NCBI GenBank assembly: GCA_016098155.1
Contig: JAAAJB010000624.1
Span: forward strand, 1-20,019
Direction of reading: 5' to 3'
Source: Actinomortierella ambigua
Lineage: Eukaryota > Mortierellomycota > Mortierellomycetes > Mortierellales > Mortierellaceae
Length of the DNA stretch: 20,019 nt
A program made the position numbers and the translations under genes. The notes beneath the pieces were generated by a model. That model searched no databases and was not told where the DNA came from. It worked only from the letters and a program-made list of their open reading frames with translations. Shown here piece by piece: positions 10,941 to 20,019 of this stretch. Each line of letters begins with the position of its first letter. Position 1 is the first letter of the stretch.

Positions 10941-11606
10941 ATGGTCAACATCACAAACTGGGATGAGTTCCAGCGGGCTGCTGAGGAGCTGTATTCGCTG
11001 TCACCAAATAATGTGAGTTCTGGTGCCAACACATCAACATCCTTCCAGCCTCATCGTTCCTTGAAAGAAGTAACAACCAAACCGCTAACGCCGAACCCCG
11101 CCTTTCCCCTTTTTTCAATTTCTCTCTTCATACAGACGCGCTATGTCGCCAAATACAGACACACCGAGGGGAAGCTGGTTTTGAAAGTTACGGACGACCG
11201 CACGGTAAGCGACTATGAGACGACTTAATCTCAGATCAGCCTACTTCTCGGCAGTATCTGTAGTGCTTGAATCAGATCGTTTCGTGCTTGCTACCCCTTG
11301 CCCGCAGCCGATGATCCGCCAACACTAATCGACATCTTTGTTGTTGTTGTTGTTTTACTATAGTGCTTCAAGTACAAGACAGATCAATTGCAGGATCTCA
11401 ACAAGTTTGAGCGTCTCAACCGCTCACTCATGGCCAAGATGCATAACCGGGCTCCAGTAGAGCTGGCTGCGCCAGCAGCATCAACAACACAACAGCCAGC
11501 AGATCATGCACCAGCAGTACCTGTACCTGCCCCAACATCAGGACCAGCGGCTAGCCCAGCAGCAACACCAAAACCTAGCGGAAAGAAGAAGAACAAGCGC
11601 AAATAG
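10941..11606 (+). CDS. SRP9: Signal recognition particle 9 kDa subunit (SRP9)
   Basis: SRP9 pairs with SRP14 on the Alu domain of the cytosolic signal recognition particle, which slows translation while ribosomes are brought to the ER. Exons 10941-11012, 11136-11204 and 11364-11606 join in phase 0 and give 127 residues. The fold-defining parts match the family in order: TNWDEFQRAAEELY (residues 5-18), YVAKYRHTEGKLVLKVTDDR (about 27-46) and CFKYKTDQLQDLNKFERLN (about 48-66). The animal protein ends soon after this point. Here a 50-residue Ala/Pro/Thr-rich tail follows, ending in a Lys-rich GKKKNKRK. Such basic tails could contact SRP RNA, but that is inference. The start fits the family's N-terminus. 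Introns are clean: GTGAGT...TACAG and GTAAGC...TATAG. It is divergent from RPS14, another translation gene. Confidence 0.92.
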
Positions 11607-12540
11607 ATCACCTTGTATCACTACTACCAACTACATCACTCCATCAGCACGCACCCCTCTTCAGTCCAGCTCGCCAGTCAAGTCCTCTCTGTACGTTAAA
11701 TCTATTAAAGAGCCAGCGGCAGGCATGGAGCCACATGGATGCAATCCTCCTCAATATAGCGCCTCGCTTTCTTGAAAGTCATCTGGACCAGATCTGGCCA
11801 TGTTGATGCAGCACTGTCACTCCAAGAACAACTTCTGGACCATTGGAAGGCTTCTTCGCAATCTTATGCAGGACTTGCCCCTTTGAAACACTCTATGCCA
11901 GTTCCGTTGGGATTAATTCGGGTTGATAAGATAGAAGCCAAAAAAGGGATGGTAATCACGCCTACTGAAGAAAGGCCGTGAGTGAATAGAAGGGAGGGAT
12001 CACGCAGCTGCAAACGAGACGTAATCTGTATGTGAACAATTTGGATCGCCGTGAAAGACTGAACTGATTGCTCGACATTACTGGGTCAGGCTTTTACGCA
12101 ACTTGCCCAAGCGCGTGAAAACGCCCCATTTCTTGACCTGCTATAGAAGCCTAAAAACTAGCGCGTTTGGCATCATTCCCCTGGTAGTTTGTAGAGAGAT
12201 GCCGTATAAGCTGTGCCTCCCTCGCACACACTGTCCCCTGCGACTCTCTCTGCCCGATGTCTCTGCATGTGACCCCTAACGCTATCGTTGGTGGTGTCGA
12301 GCTTGTTGGAAGGATGTGTCGGCGCAGAGCCGGATGCATGAATTATGGATTTATACAGATTTTGGAATAAGTTTCCCAGTTCCACATTGTTCATACATCG
12401 ACCGCCATAAACGCGCCCAGGACACTTATCGTCCACACATCCTACTTTCTCCATCTTATGTAATATGTAAAAAAAATGCATTATATAAGTTGTATAAAAA
12501 TGTGGATGCTGTGGATGTTATACATGAAAGTAGCCCTTGC
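11607..12540. other. Intergenic region between convergent SRP9 and GMC oxidoreductase B
   Basis: This 934-bp gap holds the 3' ends of two convergent genes. A weak ATTAAA at 11704-11709 may serve SRP9. Open frames here are short (up to about 100 codons) and show no motif. The last part (about 12450-12530) is AT-rich and probably belongs to the GMC B 3' UTR. I see no RNA gene. Confidence 0.5.
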
Positions 12541-15116
12541 TCAAATTGCTACAGGGCGTTCGACACGGGATTCCTTGATCATATCGGCAGCCTTTTCTGC
12601 CACCATGATCGTCGGGCCACATGTGTGTCCCGATGGAACTCTGGGAATAATGGACTATTTTGAGAGACAGAAACGTGAAGATTTTGTTGTGTTACATGAG
12701 GGAGTTTTTGTCGAAACCTTGGAGAAAATGCTGTGCAAAAAAAAAGTACTCTCAACTTACAGCATCTACAACACGGAGCTGGGAAATTCCGTGTACCTTG
12801 AGCTCATGATCAACAACAGCCATAGGGTCGCTTGCTGGACCCATCTATTTTTTGGAGGGGGGGGGTGCAGATAGAGACGTCGGGCGATGCCATGAGAACC
12901 AATCCTCCCCCATGGCCTTTTTTTTTTTTTTTTGGAGCTGAAAGCAAGCATCATTTCATCTCAAAAACAAAAAGCCGCATTACCTTGCAAGTTCCAACAT
13001 TGTGGTAAAAGGTGGTTGTATCGCAGCGGAGATAGGCATCAAGCATCCTGTTGCTATCGGAGGGGACCTTTTCCTCGCCAGGGAAGTACTCATCTCCACC
13101 AACCTCAGGGTCGAGCTTCATGCGATCACCGAGGCGACGAATAAATTTGATCGCCTCTCGCATCACACGGACATCAAAGTTGTCCGAAAGGTAATTGGGG
13201 TCGAGCAACGGGTTGAGTGTAAGACCATCCTCGGAGGCCTCAAAGGTAATCGATCCTTCCGAGGCTGGGTTGAGCAAAACAGCAATCATAGTATAGTAGT
13301 TGTGATGATCAGGCTTCATGACAGGGAGATTGCCACGCGAGTATGCACACGCAAACAGGATCTCAATGTGCGGTGCCGTTGGGCTTGACGCCAAGTCCTT
13401 CCAGGTCCCATTGGCCTTCTCGCGCGCGACAAACTCTGGTGCAATGTCCTCTAAACGGACAAACGCTGCCGCCTCGACCACCTTGCTTGTCAACACACCT
13501 GTCCCATGCACATAGTACCGGTACAGGGCTCGTGGCATCATCACAAAGTTCATCTCCTTGTGCACCGTATGGCATCGACGTGTCGCCCGGAAGTTTACTC
13601 CCACACCGATGTGATCGGTCATGTTCATTCCGATACCAGGAAGGTGATGTAGGACGGGGATCGAAGGGTGAATCGGCGTCTTTGTCGGGCAGATTCCGGA
13701 AGCGACCAAGATCTGTGGGGATTGCATCGCACCACTACAGAGCAGGACCTCGTCTCGGGCAAAGACCTTGAACGTCTTGCCCTTCTTTTGGTTCCGCTCA
13801 TCCACAAATTCGACACCGACCGCTCGCTTCTGGCCCGATGCATCTTCCTCGAGCAGGATCCGACGTACAAACGCATGAAGCACTACTCGAATCTTGCCTC
13901 GTCCGCCCTTACCACCGGGCACAACGCCAGGCGCCCCCAAGAAGCAGAAAGCCGGACTCGAGCGGGCGCCATTAGGCTTAATGTGATCCTGAAGGTGGGC
14001 AGTCCCGAGGGTCTTGGAACCGTTGATATCCTCGATGAAATCGAGTCCCTCAGCCATACAGCCGCGAATAAAACCCATAGAGGCCCCGAAGAAGTGGTGG
14101 TATCCAGTCTTCCAGGGTCCATCGGTCCCGTGGAACTCGGGTTCAAAGGTGTCGTACTGGAGGAAGTCGCGGTTGCGAGGGGTATGGATACCTTGAGGAT
14201 GGTCTTGTGGCAAGTTGGCGTCATGGAAACCCTCGCTCTTCTTGAAGTATTTCAACACATCCTTGTAAGCCCAGCCAGGGTTTCCCTGGCGCTCCCATTC
14301 GTCAAAGTCGCTGGCTGGAGAACGGGTGTATTCCATACCATTGATAGAACTAAATCAACATTGAGAGCAGAAAGAGGGCGGGCGTGAGTGAAGAAAAAAA
14401 AGGTTGTCTTATCCCGACCCTTCCTGTTGAAAACTTTAATTGCGAGTCGTTGGGAGAGCAAGCACATGTAAGAAGGAAGGGAAAGAGACGATGCCATACC
14501 TGCAACCTCCGAGAAGTTTTCCTCGGACAACATTCAGTTTTCTGTTGTTGCAGAAGACTTGAGGAACTGTAACAAACTTCCAGTCGTGCTTGGTGCCGTA
14601 ACAGGACCATCCAGCCATAGGGATTCTTGTCATGAGCATATCGTGCCTAAAGGATGGAAAACCGTCATGAACCGTTAATTATTCTCGATCCAGAAATGAA
14701 CTTCCTACAGGGAAAAAGCTCTTTCTTTTGCATACTTACGATCCACCGGCTTCGAGAATAAGTACACTAACATCGGGGTCCTCTGCCAGACGTGCCGCCA
14801 GCACACACCCTGCCGTTCCTCCTGTGAAAAGAGAAGCATGAGATAGATAATTGTTAGTTTTGGCGAGGTAGAGAGATCTGAACCATAAAAGAAGTCCCTT
14901 GGCTATAAAAGAGACCCTACCTCCAATGATGATGTAGTCGTACTCATCGACGTCCACCTTGGGGTCCCACGGCTCACGACCCGTTTTTCCCTGGGAAGCG
15001 TGAGAGGCAGTGTACAAACCAATGGCTCCCAGGAGGCCGATGAAGACTGTAGCAATGGCACCTGTTTTTGAACTAGTGAGCGAGTCGACCGCGACGGAAA
15101 ATAGTGAGAAATCCAT
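12541..15116 (-). CDS. GMC-family FAD-dependent oxidoreductase B, paralogue of A
   Basis: Six exons on the minus strand, 15116-14921, 14821-14740, 14646-14500, 14349-12984, 12844-12761 and 12654-12541, join in phase and give 662 residues. A hydrophobic segment (about 20-40) precedes GREPWDP, as in paralogue A. The FAD motif reads YDYIIIGGGTAGCVLAARL. Signature 1 is GKLLGGCSSINGMEYTR, with Cys where A has Ser. Signature 2 is CSGAMQSPQILVASGIC, where the usual final Gly is Cys. The catalytic pair is His591 (YHNVGTCKMGP) and His635 (PSGHTCGPT), again 44 apart. The last two exons are short, and without them the protein would lose the second His and the C-terminal helix. The first three intron positions match A. 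Introns at GTCK|MGP and VVDA|SII are absent from A, and A has one of its own. An upstream in-frame ATG at 15257 is less likely. Function as an alcohol oxidase or dehydrogenase is inferred. Confidence 0.9.
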
Positions 15117-15135
15117 GATTTTTTTTTCTTCGCCC

Positions 15136-15245
15136 CTGAAAGCGGAGTGTCGAAGAACCGATGGGTGAGGAGAATGATGAGAAAGAGAATGAGAATGAGA
15201 ATGAAGAGAGTGAATGGGTGTGATGAAGGGGAGGGCTGTACTCAC
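15136..15245 (-). other. Possible 5' UTR intron of GMC oxidoreductase B
   Basis: On the minus strand a good donor GTGAGT starts at 15245 and an acceptor CTTTCAG ends at 15136, 20 nt before the ATG. The interval contains a pyrimidine-rich stretch with three (GAGAAT) units on the + strand (15185-15202). Splicing it would remove the upstream in-frame ATG at 15257 from the reading frame, favouring 15116 as the start. This rests only on splice-site appearance. Confidence 0.4.
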
Positions 15246-16220
15246 AAAAGTACCCAAGCAGCCAAGGTCTCCGCTGTCCCCGAAAGGACATACCGTGATC
15301 GTGGATCATATCATTCCTTCCTTTATGCCTTTAGTTTTGCATTGGCCAGTGCTCCCATCTTTTGAATTGATACGGGAAACTTCCCAGAAGGTCGTAAAGT
15401 TTGATCCTCATCACACAACAGAAGCGAGCAGAAGCCATAGACTATTAGCAACAGTTTGACGTTCTTGTTCGTCTATGAGAGCTCTCACATTATCTTTTTT
15501 TTTCTGTCCAACAAGGTTCGTGGCTCTACAAGGACCAGGATACCATGCTAAACGTTTGTGTCCAAGACGTGTGTTCAGACTTTAAATTCACCCTGTCCAC
15601 CACCTCCTTTGTCTCCCTTTCTCTCAGCCCTCTTCGAAGCTTTCGAATAGAGAAAATTATGCCTGGAGGCATCGAACAACACCTGAATTCATCTTCATCT
15701 TTCTGTCTAACAACATTCCGAGACTGAGTTAGGCTAGCCAAAATTTCGCTAGAAAAACTTGTCTACGGGGGGGGGGTTGGCTTTGGTGGTAATGCAGACA
15801 AGGTACGGAATCCTTCTTTTGTGGTGAAGGTGATGAAACACGCAGTTGATCATACTTTAACAAACCATGATACAGCTGCCGAATGCACCCCCGAATCTTT
15901 CGCTGCTGTTGATGAATACTTCGATGTTTGAGGCTTCGCCATTAGGGGGAGAGAATATGGAACATAGGTTGAGAGTTTGAGATGCAGCTGACAAGGTATA
16001 TCTGTGCCAATTTTAAGCGTCGTTTGGGAGCTGCTGGGACACTCTTCCTGATGGTGTTATAAAGCCCACCGCCACCGCCGTCGCCATCATCTTCCGCTAG
16101 AGTCTCCCTATCGGCGGTCGCACCTGCAGCTGGACTGGCACTGGACGTCGTCTGTCAGTTGAAAACGCTGCACAAGATGCTCTGAACCCAGCCACGGACG
16201 ATGAAAAAAACTGTCCTTAG
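15246..16220. other. Intergenic region upstream of GMC oxidoreductase B
   Basis: Nearly 1 kb with no recognised gene. It should include the GMC B promoter; a weak CATAAAG on the minus strand lies near 15321-15327. There is a G-run at about 15767-15775 and a CCGCCACCGCCGTCGCC run near 16070. No motif or RNA fold is convincing. Confidence 0.45.
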
Positions 16221-16636
16221 GCTGGGACAAAATCCGAGAAATTAGTATACCTCCAAAAAAGGGAAGCGTGTTCGACCCCTGCACTGCCACAAGCCCCTCG
16301 AATCTCTAAGCCTGCCATACTACCCCATTGAACTTTCATCTTTTTTATTTTGTATGAACCACGTACGCGCTCAGATTAACCAGAACGCGCTCATAAGCCG
16401 TTCCAACCGACTCGTTTTTCTCTACTATAACGACCAGCCACTTGACGAAGCTGATAAGTACACCCCAGCTGGCCTGACCACCCCTAGAAAACGCACATCT
16501 TGATACCTTTGTCCTTGTCGTGTTGTCTGACCAAACGCTGTTCGATATCCTAAGATCAGGGGCATACGATTGTGGCAGGGGTTGAACACGCTTCCCTTTT
16601 TTGGAGGTATACTAATTTCTCGGATTTTGTCCCAGC
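16221..16636. repeat. Inverted-repeat (foldback-like) element with 61-bp arms
   Basis: The left arm 16221-16281 and the right arm 16576-16636 are reverse complements at 60 of 61 positions, the exception being G at 16274. Both begin at the outer edge with GCTGGGAC. Weaker similarity continues inward (TGCCACAA, GCCCCT, then ATCT...TAAG words) with small indels. The 294-bp centre has no ORF of interest and no transposase. This is the layout of a miniature inverted-repeat or foldback element, but I find no clear target-site duplication. It ends 105 bp before the tRNA-Leu gene. Confidence 0.75.
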
Positions 16637-16741
16637 TCACATTTTAGGAAATCAAGCCTCAAATACGTTCAATTCTAAGCCACATGGTCATGTGATCGAC
16701 CGCTGCTCCGTGAGAGCACCAGAATTCAAAACTTCATCGAA

Positions 16742-16821
16742 GGCGAGATGGCCGAGCGGTCTAAGGCGCCACGTTCAGGTCGTGGTCCGAAAGGGCGTGG
16801 GTTCGAATCCCACTCTCGTCA
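16742..16821 (+). tRNA. tRNA-Leu (anticodon CAG)
   Basis: An 80-nt class II tRNA. The acceptor stem GGCGAGA pairs with TCTCGTC with one G-U pair, and the discriminator is A. The D stem is GCC/GGC. The anticodon stem CCACG/CGTGG encloses loop TTCAGGT with anticodon CAG. A long variable arm follows (about TCCGAAAGGGC), then the T arm GTGGG-TTCGAAT-CCCAC. No intron. It decodes CUG as leucine, so this is not a CUG-reassigned fungus. Confidence 0.96.
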
Positions 16822-16826
16822 CTATC

Positions 16827-16830
16827 TTTT
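16827..16830 (+). terminator. RNA polymerase III terminator of tRNA-Leu
   Basis: TTTT begins six bases after the discriminator base, the usual distance for Pol III termination. Confidence 0.75.
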
Positions 16831-16947
16831 GCCCGTGTGCCTTTGATGGCACATGGGGATTTTTTTTTTTTTTTTTTCCCTTAGGAGGCTAACGAAAAGA
16901 ATAATTCCGTCGTCTTCGACGTGGCTTCCATTTTTTTTTTTTTTTTT

Positions 16948-17380
16948 CACGGGCCTCAAAAGAGGGTTCCATTTTTTCGTAAGTTTTGACTGGCGAGAAA
17001 GCTATCTGGTCGATGGTTTATTTACAAATCGACACCATTTTGTTTTCTTATCTATTGGTATCCGGAAAAATTCACTTTGCCGCGCAATCCATGGGCAGCT
17101 TCCTTGACGAAGAGTCGAGCCCCTAAAAACAACTACAGTTTCGAGTTAAAGATGACTCTGTTTTATTTACATGGACATAGTGGCTTTATGATTGTTGGGG
17201 ATGATATAGCCAAGTCGATCTCTAGGTACCAATAGATAGGAAAGAATGGGTACCGATGATTAGGAAAAAAAAGGGAAATTGCATGGGGTCGTGTAACTAA
17301 ACATTATTTTTTTCGGGCACCCGCGTTTCGTAGATCGCGGATAGTTGCGCGAACATGAAAACCTCTTTTGAGGCTCGTAA
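16948..17380. repeat. Second, degenerate inverted-repeat element downstream of tRNA-Leu
   Basis: Outer arms: 16948-16968 (CACGGGCCTCAAAAGAGGGTT) and 17360-17380 are imperfect reverse complements sharing CTCTTTTGAGG. Inner arms: TATCTATTGGTA at 17049-17060 and TACCAATAGATA at 17227-17238 are exact reverse complements, with partial matching on both sides. The nested order fits one old foldback-type element whose arms have diverged. Two long T-runs, T18 at 16860-16877 and T17 at 16931-16947, lie between it and the tRNA. No coding content. Confidence 0.5.
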
Positions 17381-18600
17381 AAAAAATCTCCAGCAAGCGG
17401 GCTGCGGTATACAATGCCTGAATATCAATGACCCTATCTCGAGTAACGGTTTTGACATCTTTTTGTGATTAAGCTGTTGAGATAGGTCTGTGCGAGAGCT
17501 GTCCACGCTCGGAGCTCAAACATGCTGACAGTGTGCCACAGTCATCCTGCCCTGTGGTGGCTGCCCTGGTTGCTGGTGGTCTATATTTTTCTCATGAGTA
17601 TGTCTGGATAAACCGTAGTAACCTTGCTGTCACTCTTGACAATGATTTAGCGTTGTTATGATGATAGTACAAAGGTACGTGGTACACTTCCCTCGTTGTG
17701 CTCGTGGTCGTAGCCAGAAAGTAGGGGTTCCTCAACCTAATTACCTTTCGCTCGTAGTCTACATTTGATATGGTGAAGCTAAGAAGCCGATGATGTATCT
17801 TGGTGGAAGTAGTGTTTTTGATGCCGACCAAACCGGTCCACGGACGAAGCCTGCGCTGCATGGTATTTGTTTCAATATCGAATTTTCTGGAGGGGGAAGC
17901 AGGGGAGATACAAAGGTTCGGTATAGAAGGTACCCGTGGTGAAGCAAATCCGGATGTACGATGCTGTCAAGGCATGTGACGGGATCAAGGGGCCTCTTTC
18001 GCATCGTGAAGTAGGTGGCAGCACGAGATGAGAGGTATTTCGTGGATACGTCTGGACAGGGGTCCAGAGTGCCTTAGAGCGCCCTGGCGGTGACGGGGAT
18101 GTTGCAAGAGGGCAAAGGCCACACGTCTTACGGTGGCAGTGCCACTCAGCACTCTCTGCTTCGGCTTGTGGGTCCAATTGAACGTCTGCAACCTTTTGAT
18201 TTGTTTAAGTTTTTTATTTTTTTTTTTTTTGATAAACTTCTCTTTTTCCTTTCTTTCTCTCTGCGCCTCGACCCTTTTTTTCATCTCTTACTCACCCCAC
18301 GCACACGCACTCCAACACACACCCTTTTCCTCACTCTCCTGTCAGATAACCTCTCTTTCCCTTGACAGTCGACAACCTCCAACGTGCGACGGACACTCAC
18401 TCTTCCACACTTGGTCACATATCCAAACAAGAAACCGCCATTGTTCCGGACACCAAGTTTTGTTTATCTTTTTTGTCTTCTCAGCGCCTTCTCAGACCTT
18501 GATTTTTTTTTTGTTGTTGCCACGCTCCTCGGCCCTCTTTTCAGCTTTGGTTCTGTTCGACTTGCCCATCCTTTTCTTCATCCCTTCTATTCTATCGTTG
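17381..18600. other. Intergenic region and pyrimidine-rich leader of the sugar-kinase gene
   Basis: No gene is recognised from 17381 to about 18180; open frames on both strands are short and motif-free. From about 18200 to 18600 the + strand is very pyrimidine-rich (long T and CT runs, CACACGCACTCC words), typical of a long fungal 5' leader. A + strand open frame runs through it from 18133, but its translation is Phe/Leu/Ser-rich, as any T-rich tract would give. Confidence 0.5.
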
Positions 18601-19205
18601 ATGCACAAACTCCTCAAGTTCCCGTCCAAGGCCGGTTCTTCTGTCAACTCGTCTACCAGTTCCATCAACACTTGCAACACCAACCAGAACCAGCCTCAAC
18701 CGCTTCCACGATACGTTCACAATAGTCATGGCAACAGCATTAACATCAATAACATATCCCCTACCGACTATCAGCGCGGCTACGACGACTACAGGACTAG
18801 TTACGACGACCCAGGCCGCCAGTCCAGGGCCAGCACCCATTCGTCTCACTCACACGGCTCCTCGTCAAACGGATACCCTTCCTCGAAACACAGTCGTTCA
18901 CCAACCAAGAAACCCTCCTATACACCGCCAGCACCACCTGCACATCATCAGCGATCTTCCCTTCCCCTAGCAGGCAATGGGAACAGCAGCAATAAATCAA
19001 GGACGGGCGTCTTCTTTGTCGGGGCCACCTACCTCGACACTGTCATGCATGTTGACTCCTATCTACAAGAGGACAGCAAAAAACGAGCCACTGCTGTCGA
19101 GCAACGGCGTGGTGGCAATTCTGCCAACTCCGCCGAGGTCCTCGGTCAAGACCCTCGCGCAAAAGTGTGGTTCATGAGTAGCATGCCAAGTCCGGCTGCA
19201 TCAAG
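18601..19205 (+). CDS. Ketohexokinase-like pfkB carbohydrate kinase, first coding exon only (partial)
   Basis: pfkB kinases phosphorylate sugars with ATP; ketohexokinase makes fructose 1-phosphate. The first 134 residues are low-complexity, rich in Ser, Asn, His, Pro and Tyr (for example YDDYRTSYDD and THSSHSHGSSSNG). From residue 135 the kinase N-terminus begins: GVFFVGATYLDTVMHVDSYL, then QEDSKKR, and the substrate-binding RRGGNSANSAEVLG near 172-182, where ketohexokinases have RGGNASNS. WFMSSMP corresponds to the next beta-strand. The exon seems to end at 19205 with donor GTAATA; read through, it meets TAA two codons later. No continuation (ATP-binding or catalytic GAGD region) is visible up to 20019. 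The rest lies beyond the window, after an intron of at least 814 nt, or is lost. The start is the first Met after the T-rich leader and is uncertain. Confidence 0.7.
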
Positions 19206-20019
19206 GTAATAAACAGCACAAGGGTTAAGGGGGAGTGGAGGGGGTGGGAGAAGGGAAGGAGAAGGAGACCAATCGAGGAAAAAAAAAAAAAGATCAATCG
19301 ATGAAAGTGGGTGAAGAAAGAAAGAGAGATTTGGCCTAAAGCAAAAGTTCCCAGCGAGAAAGGAAAGAGGAAAACAAAAAAGGTTCGGTGCTGATTAGCA
19401 ATGCGGTAAACAAGTTCAGTGAGCCAACAGCGCGGCAGATGTCATCGCGCCAGGATTGCTGCATGTGCCTCGTCTGGGAGTAGCGTCGCTTCCTCAACTA
19501 TCTAGACAGGAGAGGGGTAATAGAGAACAACAGCAACCGGTCTCCCTCTCTCCCTGCTTAATACGCACACGCGGCTTATTAATGCGCTGTACAGTACATT
19601 CGTCGCTCGTGGTGGATACCTCATTTTGGGGTTGACACTGATGAGGTTCGGCTTGGAGCCTTGGAGCTATGTCTTGGAATCCAAGTATCTCTTATCTTGT
19701 GGATTAGCAGAGCTGGTCAGATGTAACGCGACAGGCTGAGGGAAGAAGAGAAGAAGAAGAAGAAGAAGAAGAATGACTAAAAGAGGGGTAAACAAAGGAC
19801 AAGCCCAAGGCACCGCAATGCACACGTTCTCGTTAGGCGGGTCAGTAGTTGGAGACGAGGGGTTGCACACCTTATCGATGGCGAAGAGACTGAACAGAGC
19901 ACAAGCACAGCAGTTCCCTCCCCCATCAATCATCCCAACCATACAACTCCACCCCCCCCCCCCCGCCACCCCCTCCAAAACCCCGCATAAAGACAAGGCC
20001 GCCTAAACCCCCCCTTCCA
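19206..20019. other. Non-coding stretch after the kinase exon (long intron or intergenic)
   Basis: No reading frame here continues the pfkB fold or shows another family. The first 170 bases are A/G-rich. Simple repeats are frequent: A-run near 19279, (AAG)7 at 19751-19771, C-runs near 19954. It is either a long intron or sequence following a truncated gene. Confidence 0.45.
19751..19773 (+). repeat. (AAG)n microsatellite
   Basis: Seven uninterrupted AAG units plus AA, preceded by imperfect GAAGAAGAG. Ordinary simple repeat, likely polymorphic between strains. Confidence 0.9.

Noticed and set aside
13668..14387. 239-codon + strand open frame
   Set aside because: Antisense shadow of the large exon of GMC oxidoreductase B.
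15117..15257. Upstream in-frame start adding 47 residues to GMC oxidoreductase B
   Set aside because: The segment is a Ser/His-rich translation of a pyrimidine-rich leader and overlaps a credible 5' UTR intron; the start at 15116 matches the paralogue's layout.
16261..16290. GTTCGACCCC in the inverted-repeat arm as the end of a tRNA gene
   Set aside because: The T stem would have a U-C mismatch and no upstream acceptor strand pairs with the following bases.
18133..18600. N-terminal extension of the kinase ORF with apparent membrane segments
   Set aside because: The Phe/Leu-rich stretches come from T-rich leader sequence; no conserved feature supports translation from 18133.
1..20019. CRISPR array, bacterial operon or intact transposon
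   Set aside because: No regularly spaced direct repeats, no transposase or integrase-like protein in any frame; all genes are intron-bearing and eukaryotic.

Overview
The window looks like nuclear DNA of an early-diverging filamentous fungus, most likely Mucoromycota or Mortierellomycota. Genes are split by short GT-AG introns (mostly about 90-160 nt) and packed on both strands. They have pyrimidine-rich leaders, and there is an intronless tRNA-Leu(CAG), so CTG is read as leucine. A gene for Integrator subunit 1 (INTS1) fits a lineage outside the yeasts, which lack this complex. The phylum-level assignment is inference.

Layout. 1-1059: no recognisable gene, with a strong small hairpin. 1060-6268 (+): an 11-exon gene for an INTS1-like protein of about 1,378 residues, much shorter than animal INTS1. 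6545-9049 (+): GMC-family FAD oxidoreductase A, 668 residues. 9296-10717 (-): ribosomal protein uS11 (RPS14), whose first exon is probably only the ATG. 10941-11606 (+): SRP9, divergent from RPS14. 12541-15116 (-): GMC oxidoreductase B, 662 residues, a diverged paralogue of A. 16742-16821 (+): tRNA-Leu(CAG), with an inverted-repeat element on each side. 18601-19205 (+): the first coding exon of a ketohexokinase-like pfkB sugar kinase with a long low-complexity N-terminus; the rest is not visible in the window.

How the genes relate. RPS14 and SRP9 are both translation-related and share a short divergent promoter. The two GMC genes flank this pair in inverted orientation and share their first three intron positions, so they descend from one gene with an older duplication. 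INTS1 and the sugar kinase have no evident functional link to the rest. I see no CRISPR array, secondary-metabolite cluster or complete transposon. The most unusual items are the short fungal INTS1, the T20A23 palindrome in one of its introns, and the two foldback-like repeats bracketing the tRNA gene.
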